Shown here: in pieces, positions 59,601 to 64,000 of the stretch
How the letters are laid out: each line of letters begins with the position of its first letter
Numbering within the stretch: the stretch's first letter is position 1
Assembly (NCBI GenBank): GCA_007922225.1
Contig: ML679956.1
Coordinates: 77,003,248 to 77,067,247, forward strand
From: Emydura subglobosa
Lineage: Eukaryota; Chordata; Testudines; Chelidae
Reading direction: 5' to 3'
DNA: 64,000 nucleotides
Notes under the pieces: model-generated
The model's input: only the letters and a program-made list of their open reading frames with translations
Told to the model about the DNA's origin: nothing
Database searches by the model: none
Translations under genes and position numbers: made by a program

Positions 59601-62600
59601 CACTCACAATGCCAGAGAACTTCAAAAGGCAGGAGATCACAGAAGCCAACAGGCAGAAATTTATTAAGTGACACTGCCCATATTAACAGGACTCTGGATG
59701 TGACACTCCAGCCAGAAAGCAAGGCTCTGATATGGCAAGTAGGTCTAGGTGTTAGCCCTTGCTTCTGTGCCATGAAGTTCCTGGCCTAAGCCTAGAGAGA
59801 TGGTTCAATCGCCAAGGTAGGGCGAATGGACAATCTGGAAGTCTAATTTCTGGTCAGTTTCTCCCGTTCCTTAAGGCACAAGCAGGCGTGGCATCATTGG
59901 TGTAGTGAGGTGAGCAGAGTGAGATGCATATTAGATGTGCACCTGGAAAGCTTGCAAAAAATGGGTCATTTTTAAGTGCTCGTGACTACCAAAGCAAGCT
60001 CTGGTCTCTGTGACAAGGTGTCTGGATTCTGCAGCACACTGAGATGGCAGATAGGAAGTTCTGCGATAGCTTGATTCAAGCTACAAGGAGGTTTAATGAG
60101 CTCAGAAATTAAGTAATTAAAAATAGCCAACCCCAATTGGGATTTGAACGAGGGATCAAGCACTGGCCTTTTCAAACCCAGCATAAATTTCAGTGGTAGT
60201 TGCATCTAAGTGTGTTAGTTGGACTTGGGAAAAACTCAACCCTAGTTGTAAGATGTGGCAGAACCTCTTGTTCAACCTCTTGTGGACTGGCCACTAGAAG
60301 GAGACAAAGATCCACGCTTAGCGTGTGCTACAATCTGTACAGTGACGCTCAAGTCAATCACTATGTTAAAATCAATGAGATGCTATCCTCACATTTGTGG
60401 TTTGACCTGGCACTGACTTTTGTAGCAAGCTCGAGGTTTCTCAAGCTGGAGGATTGTGAGATAAGCACGTTAACTGTACATTTGTTCATGCTCAGCAGCG
60501 AAATGCTTTAAAATGCTGATTTAAATGGTCATCTTCACGTTTCAATGTTAAACCATGGAAGCACATGGGGCAGCTCACGTCTGAGCTATTGTTTCAGGCC
60601 AGTGCCAGACTCCAGTACCAAAGCAGCATTGTGTTTGCACTGTTCCAGTTCGTAGGGTTCTCGAAGGTAGAAACTTTCAAGTAAGCAAGCTAGCTTGTAT
60701 CCTGGAATGCAAGTTTGCATCCGATTCTGCAGCTGTAGAATCACAGAAAACATGGGCCATGCTAACCCTTTCTTGCAAAGTGTCTAGTGTGATTCAGGTT
60801 AAAAAACAAAAAAGGAGCTGTAACTATTTAATAGGAAAAAAGGGATGAACTTCGATGGACAGGAGTGTCCGCTTTCTTGAAAGTTATCATTAACATCGCA
60901 GGGTTGAGCGGGGCAAGCAGCTTACCTTTCCTACAAACGTTAGATCCCGTGTGAAATTGCCTTCATAAACAGAGTCATCTTCTAAGAGGAGAATCCCAGA
61001 ACCCTAGGGATTTAAGAACAGACATTGAGAGTGCAGTGTGATGAAGGAGACACACTGGCTTCGACAAAGTTACTGCATTTCGTTCAACCCATGGGCACAC
61101 AGACACAGGCAGTTTATGGCGTGCAGCTGAAAAGATCATTCTAAAATCCAGTGTGCATGGCAAGCTGTAGTGGGAAGGGAGATGTGTTATACGAACACGC
61201 TATCAGGCAGGCACTGTGAGAGAAAGCAATAGCTTTGTAAGAAAATTAGTGTAATAAGGGTGCTTCATACAGGAGTACACGTTAGAGACAGATTTCCTGT
61301 CTCTGGCATTTGACGTAAGTGGCCAGTGGTACAATAGGAACCAAAGAATGGCCACACAGATCGAGATAGTAGTCCTTCTAGTCCAGTATCCCATCTCTGA
61401 TTGTGGCCAGTAATATAGCAAGTGTGGCTCCACCACATATCCCAAAACTCGTTAATAACTGGTGTCAGCACCCATACACTCCAATGGTTACAGTAACACA
61501 TGCTTCAGGGGAAGCAACAAGAAACTCCAGAGTGGACACACAGAATACTGTGTCCATGGGGAAGTTGCTTCATGACTTCTGAAATGGTTTGTTTAGACTC
61601 TAAAGCAAAAAGGAAGGATTGACGCCATTTTTAGAGCTGGGTGGGAATATGCTATCAGAATCATTTTTCCTGTGGAAAATGCTCTTTTTGCAAATTTCAA
61701 GATTTCTGGTGGAAAAGTGATGTGACCGTTCCCTGGCTACCTGTCTAATAGGGTCTTGTCCATTTCAATTTCTAGAGTGTGCCAGGCCGACCGCCATGAA
61801 CAAATCCCCTTTCAGTTCAGGAAAAAAAGGTCATTTTTTAATTTGTCCCCATTCCGGGTTAAATTGGTGTGTGACAAGGAGATTTCCATTTTCTGTCCAT
61901 CTCTAGTCATTTTGTCAAGCAAAACTGGCTTCTCATTATCCATGCAAGCGGATAATCCTTTTATTACTATTAAATGCTTGGCCTCAATAGACAACCTTGG
62001 GGCAATCACTTCCACAGGCTAACTGTTACTTTGCCTGCACCTTGAGGAGTTTACAGTCGGTTTGTTACAAGCCTGTATAGCACCTAGGATATTGGGGCCT
62101 TGATTCATGGGTGGGTCCCCTAGGCATTGCCATAATGCAGATATGTACAGCATTTCCTTTCCGTTTCATGTAGTGTCCTCCTTCTAGTATCGTGAGCAGA
62201 TAAGATTCACCCACATCTGAACAGTATGTACAGGGTGTCCCTAGGTAACTGGTGAAAAATGCAGAGCTGGGGGCTGCAGGAGGTTACGGGATAGTCCCAC
62301 CACATGAAGTGTTCTGGGGCTTCCCCTCAAGCTAAGCGATGATCTTGTGGTGGGAGACCACTGCTTAAGTCTTTTTGCCTCCTGCACACCTGGAAGATTC
62401 TTATTTTAATAGGAAGAGTGCTTTCATTTTTTCCTCATCCCCTAGATAAGGCATTCCATGTTCTATTGACTGAAGTATCCACAGAAAGTTATTTACTCAC
62501 CACCATTTTACCGGCATGAAAGGTTCTTTGGTAGCACACGCCTGACTGGGTCACCACAATCCCTTGTCCGTGCCTGTGGTCATCTTGCCATGTCCCGATG

Positions 62601-62612
62601 TACCTCTCCCCT
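47567..62612 (-). CDS. ALS2CL: ALS2CL gene (ALS2 C-terminal like), 5' half off window
   Basis: ALS2CL is a homologue of the C-terminal half of alsin. It binds Rab5, forms homo-oligomers and complexes with alsin, and influences endosome dynamics (family knowledge). Thirteen exons joined on the minus strand give the last 467 residues with no phase break. In order they hold MORN-type repeats (GERYIGTWQDDHRHGQG; VYEGNFTRDLTFVGKGKLTF; TLEGTFSNKSGEG), a helical linker (FPVEKRWQGIYDQFLEFLHS; VQSSKELRKSQEYLFCQR; SGIGANKHLLSMAQEEVKYY), and the VPS9 domain (VILPLILPCFYPELFMLYML; DLSLFPDLKLLEFLDVQK; YKLPMDDLLPLLMYVVSRAR). The first in-window exon begins mid-codon, so upstream MORN and PH/DH-like exons lie right of 64000. 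Similarity to mammalian ALS2CL is high along the whole length. Closely related ALS2 is the alternative, but the linker matches ALS2CL better. Confidence 0.93.
47633..48231. other. ALS2CL: ALS2CL last intron, with an exon-like ORF
   Basis: Holds a 171-nt minus-strand open frame bounded by CTTTACAG at its start and CAGG|GTGAGT at its end (48112-47942). Its phase (1) does not fit this phase-0 intron, so it is not a simple skipped ALS2CL exon. The rest is plain. Confidence 0.5.
48232..48328 (-). CDS. ALS2CL: ALS2CL exon, end of VPS9 domain (residues 414-446)
   Basis: Acceptor TTTTCTAG|AATAC and donor CTGGAG|GTAAGA. Reads IQRLGAEIHLIRDLMDPTNE and GGMYDFLLTALE. 97 nt, ends in phase 0. Confidence 0.93.
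48329..49735. other. ALS2CL: ALS2CL intron
   Basis: Contains SINE-like remnants at about 48400-48760 (sense) and 48950-49120 (antisense, with the typical cccattttacagac-like core). No exon seen. Confidence 0.55.
49736..49885 (-). CDS. ALS2CL: ALS2CL exon, VPS9 core (residues 364-414)
   Basis: Acceptor ATTGGCAG|CACTAC and donor GGCCAG|GTAAGA. Reads TTVDPREKLEILQKTYEEIE and then YKLPMDDLLPLLMYVVSRA, the signature of the VPS9 fold. 150 nt, phase 2 both ends. Confidence 0.95.
49886..51455. other. ALS2CL: ALS2CL introns around the 50167-50228 exon
   Basis: A repeat with internal inverted halves lies near 50280-50420 (tctttcattggaccaa and its complement). 50560-50930 is GC-rich without a recognisable exon. 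51340-51430 resembles a small palindromic element of the 'gggcccagat' type. Confidence 0.5.
50167..50228 (-). CDS. ALS2CL: ALS2CL exon, VPS9 domain (residues 344-364)
   Basis: Acceptor CCTTTCAG|AGACG and donor TTGAT|GTAAGT. 62 nt: RRSLVKDKCFLSATECLQKL plus two bases of Ile. Confidence 0.92.
51456..51498 (-). CDS. ALS2CL: ALS2CL micro-exon (residues 329-343)
   Basis: Acceptor CATTTCAG|ACACC and donor AATCAG|GTAAGT. Only 43 nt: HLWPLKDLTLTTNQ, identical in its first eleven residues to the mammalian protein as I recall it. Recognised from homology and exact phase. Confidence 0.9.
52160..52333 (-). CDS. ALS2CL: ALS2CL exon, start of VPS9 domain (residues 271-329)
   Basis: Acceptor AAACTCAG|TGACC and donor ACAGAA|GTGAGT. 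Reads DLNAYGVILPLILPCFYPEL and then DLSLFPDLKLLEFLDVQ. 174 nt, phase 2 both ends. Confidence 0.95.
52782..53074. mobile_element. hAT-like MITE in ALS2CL intron
   Basis: Left end CTGAGGCCTTGTCTATACCA, right end GTGTAGACTAGCCCTG: imperfect terminal inverted repeats of a roughly 290-bp non-autonomous element. It lies 140 bp from the small ALS2CL exon and is the same insertion seen beside the captured fragment at 24.6 kb. hAT assignment is inferred from terminal sequence style; no transposase. Confidence 0.75.
53215..53283 (-). CDS. ALS2CL: ALS2CL small exon (residues 248-271)
   Basis: Acceptor GTCTTCCAG|GGGTTT and donor GAGAAAAG|GTGGCT. Only 69 nt: GLLQLALEQKGQPLSETEDE EK, matching mammalian GLLRVALERKGQ. 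The last 48 nt of this exon, plus its downstream intron, are duplicated in SNAP47 intron 1 at 24456-24645. Confidence 0.9.
53284..55368. other. ALS2CL: ALS2CL intron
   Basis: Dominated by an antisense CR1 fragment (53682-54290) and a CT-rich microsatellite near 54989-55006. No other feature recognised. Confidence 0.65.
53682..54290 (-). repeat. CR1 LINE 3' fragment
   Basis: The best-preserved CR1 piece in the window: 'agaacataagaatggccata', 'actgggtcagaccaatggtc', 'ggcaagatttgagagacctc' and 'cataccccta atcattttag' in antisense order. Confidence 0.8.
55369..55526 (-). CDS. ALS2CL: ALS2CL exon, pre-VPS9 helices (residues 196-248)
   Basis: Acceptor GTCTTGCAG|GCTTTT and donor TTACCA|GTAAGT. Reads AFKSSLHLLGKLLKTLTLAF and then QATYSGIGANKHLLSMAQEE. 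158 nt, leaves two bases of a Gln codon. Confidence 0.94.
55527..57095. other. ALS2CL: ALS2CL introns around the 56367-56460 exon
   Basis: I see no repeat that I can name and no further exon. Several short ORFs on both strands are shadows without recognisable proteins. Confidence 0.5.
56367..56460 (-). CDS. ALS2CL: ALS2CL exon, linker (residues 164-195)
   Basis: Acceptor CCTCTCAG|GGGGCC and donor CAAAAG|GTACCA. Reads GPEDVSGKIEDVLEELVEHQ and ELESLQCYLQK, an acidic helical stretch like mammalian MEDILEELLQH. 94 nt, ends phase 0. Confidence 0.9.
57096..57269 (-). CDS. ALS2CL: ALS2CL exon, linker (residues 106-164)
   Basis: Acceptor TTGTGCAG|TCAG and donor CCAAAG|GTGAAT. Reads QLGLDEFPVEKRWQGIYDQF and then FHVQSSKELRKSQEYLFCQ. 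174 nt, phase 2 in and out. Confidence 0.93.
58355..58950 (-). repeat. CR1 LINE fragment split by a hAT insertion
   Basis: 'catagaaatgtagggatgg' before, and 'aagggaccttgaggccttat' after, the insertion at 58382-58784 are one antisense CR1 3' end. It continues to 'aacctgttccagtgcttagc'. Confidence 0.65.
58382..58784. mobile_element. hAT-like insertion inside a CR1 fragment
   Basis: Begins CAGGGCCAGATTTAGG and ends TAGGGCCAGCCCTG (inverted repeats), flanked by gatggaag and agtggaag, a likely 8-bp target duplication. It splits a CR1 sequence that reads continuously when it is removed. It contains an A-tract at 58652-58670. Confidence 0.7.
59164..59275 (+). repeat. Tail repeat
   Basis: 'ctctctggggtaggggctgt' and 'tgcgcctagcacagtgggga' in an ALS2CL intron. 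Confidence 0.6.
59311..59438 (-). CDS. ALS2CL: ALS2CL exon, last MORN motif (residues 64-106)
   Basis: Acceptor TGTTTCAG|GGAAAG. Reads GKLTFSNGFTLEGTFSNKSG and ends DTITK plus GT. Two donors overlap here (AAA|GTGTGA and AAAGT|GTGAGC). The second fits both the consensus and the phase of the next exon and is chosen. Confidence 0.9.
60926..61003 (-). CDS. ALS2CL: ALS2CL exon, MORN repeat (residues 38-63)
   Basis: Acceptor TCCCTAG|GGTTCT and donor GGAAAG|GTAAGC. 78 nt, 26 codons: GSGILLLEDDSVYEGNFTRD and LTFVGK. Phase 0 both ends. Found by splice sites and homology, since it is too short for an ORF scan. Confidence 0.92.
61335..61455 (-). repeat. CR1-like remnant
   Basis: 'aaagaatggccacacagatc', 'tctagtccagtatcccatct' and 'gattgtggccagtaa' resemble the antisense CR1 start. 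Strongly diverged. Confidence 0.5.
62045..62150 (+). repeat. Tail repeat, diverged
   Basis: 'gcctgtatagcacctaggat' and 'ccctaggcattgccataatg' in an ALS2CL intron. Confidence 0.5.
62501..62612 (-). CDS. ALS2CL: ALS2CL exon, MORN repeats (fragment residues 1-37)
   Basis: Acceptor GTTCCAG|AGGGG and donor ATGGTG|GTGAGT. Reads GERYIGTWQDDHRHGQGIVV and then CYQRTFHAGKMV. Starts with one base completing a codon from an exon beyond the window. Confidence 0.92.
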
Positions 62613-64000
62613 CTGGAACACAAGATAGGAGGCTGTCATATACCACCACTGGAGAACTTTGCACAAGACCCATTGAGAACTAAGACAATGGGCCGGCTTC
62701 ATACCCAGTGAAAGAAGAAAGTGCCTGGTGTGAGTTTGATGTGGACAGCTTCTGAAAGACATCAGGGATATTGGAACATCCACTCGGAGCAGGTACGCAC
62801 ACAAACTTGTGGAAATGTGTGAATTCAAGAGATTTAGTAAATCGGGAAAGGCAGGCAAGGTGGTTCTGGGGACCCAGTATCCAGAGCAGTGCTACTGGTC
62901 GGGTCTCTGGCAGCTTATATAGCCAAGGATGTCAGACCTTTTCTACATCTTATGTTAGCCCAGATGTCAGCCATCAGTGTAGCTACGCAGGTGAAAATCT
63001 GCTGCCCGCAGTATATATAGAGCGACAAGGTAGAATCTTCCCAAAAGCTCTGGAACCCTGAGTGGATGAAGTGCTCTGAATGAGGTGGTTCTACGTCTTA
63101 TGCCTTGGTAGGAAGGCAGCAGGGACCGACCTTAATCTGGAGGAAGTGCTGATTTGACCATGATCATGGCATAAATCAAACCCCTCCAAACATCTCCCCA
63201 GAGATGAGATCCAAGCATCCCCCTTGTAAGCAGAACCAGAGAACTCCTGCTTACAAGCCCATGGTTGACAGAGGGATAAGACATAGTCCAGCAAGCCAGA
63301 GCTGCCCACACACGACAAGTCCTCCAATCTTGGCAACACCCTAAAGATTTCCAACACAAATCCTTGTCAACAGGTCAACTAGGTTGTGCAGGAAGCCTTT
63401 GGAAAGGCAGGCAGACCTTTTTGTTGATTGAAGCTTAAAGGTCAGCCCATGTCCTGTTGATTTAACAGACAATGTGGCTTTTCAGTGTTTTTTGACACTG
63501 CATCTGTAATGTACTTAGCAGCCATCAGCCACAAATGCAGATATACATTTCCCTTTGCTGGAAGAGTCACACACACAAGGTGCCTCCACCCATCCCACTC
63601 TTTTTACAGCCATCCGTCATGCACGAACTGCAGCCCATTAGCAGGTCCCGAAGTCATTGCGACTCCTGAGACACCATTATCGCAATGCACTGCAAGGTAG
63701 AGATTTTGCTGCAAAGATACTCATCGTTCTGGCTATATTCTGGCACCATTACATTGCTCCCAGGCAATCATGTGGGCCGACACACCCACAGCAACAACAT
63801 CAGCCATCGCAAGTGTTCCAGCTGGAAGTGGAACTTTGATGGAACCATTTGCCGGCAAGTGCATTTCCATCAAAATCTAACCACGTTGCACAGTTGTGTC
63901 AATTTTCATTTTGGAGAAAAACCAGAAAGAGTTCTAACCCTGTCAGTGTCCAATTTCAGGATTTTTCGAGTTAAGAGTTTCCTCTGCGTGCGTGCGTGCG
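62613..64000. other. ALS2CL: ALS2CL intron running off the right edge
   Basis: No further MORN exon is visible on the minus strand. The window ends in a (GTGC)n run at about 63987-64000. Confidence 0.55.

Larger units (their letters stand above)
59439..62500. other. ALS2CL: ALS2CL introns around the 60926-61003 exon
   Basis: Contains a CR1-like antisense remnant (61335-61455) and a tail repeat (62045-62150). The stretches 59.5-60.9 and 61.5-62.0 kb show no recognisable element. Confidence 0.55.

Noticed and set aside
1..64000. tRNA, rRNA, CRISPR arrays, bacterial-type operons
   Set aside because: None seen. Degenerate A/B-box heads belong to SINEs, and the genome is plainly eukaryotic.

Overview
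The window looks like a piece of a sauropsid nuclear genome, most probably a turtle. The evidence is spliced vertebrate genes with canonical GT/AG introns, many CR1 LINE fragments in both orientations, many short hAT-like inverted-repeat elements, and a recurring short tail repeat around 'gcacctagcacaatgg'. The species call is an inference from repeat style and gene content; no database search was run.

Three protein-coding genes are supported by reading exons and splice phases directly. (1) SNAP47, minus strand, about 9.6-31.6 kb: three coding exons plus a probable 5' UTR exon. Its last coding exon, the end of the second SNARE helix, is not seen and probably lies left of base 1. (2) JMJD4, plus strand, 33.0-41.5 kb: six coding exons giving a complete 427-residue Fe(II)/2-oxoglutarate oxygenase. 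(3) ALS2CL, minus strand, 47.6-62.6 kb: thirteen exons for the C-terminal 467 residues (last MORN repeats, linker, VPS9 domain). Its N-terminal half lies right of base 64000. Exon phases join without a break in all three genes.

Layout: 1-9.6 kb is SNAP47 3' intron with SINEs, a solo-LTR-like block at 5.5-6.5 kb and a small inverted-repeat element. Coding exons of SNAP47 lie at 9.6, 14.1-14.6 and 22.8-23.3 kb. Its long first intron (23.4-31.55 kb) is full of hAT MITEs. A GC-rich CpG island at 31.2-32.3 kb separates the divergent SNAP47 and JMJD4 starts. JMJD4 follows, then a 6 kb gene-poor stretch between the convergent 3' ends of JMJD4 and ALS2CL. ALS2CL fills the rest.

The genes do not form a pathway. 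SNAP47 is a Qbc SNARE, JMJD4 a lysyl hydroxylase of translation termination factor eRF1, and ALS2CL an alsin-like Rab5-associated protein. SNAP47 and JMJD4 probably share a bidirectional promoter.

The most unusual observation is about 188 bp of ALS2CL (48 nt of exon plus 140 nt of intron), together with its adjacent MITE, copied in inverted orientation into SNAP47 intron 1. There it is bracketed by a second, truncated MITE arm, which suggests transposon-linked capture of gene sequence.
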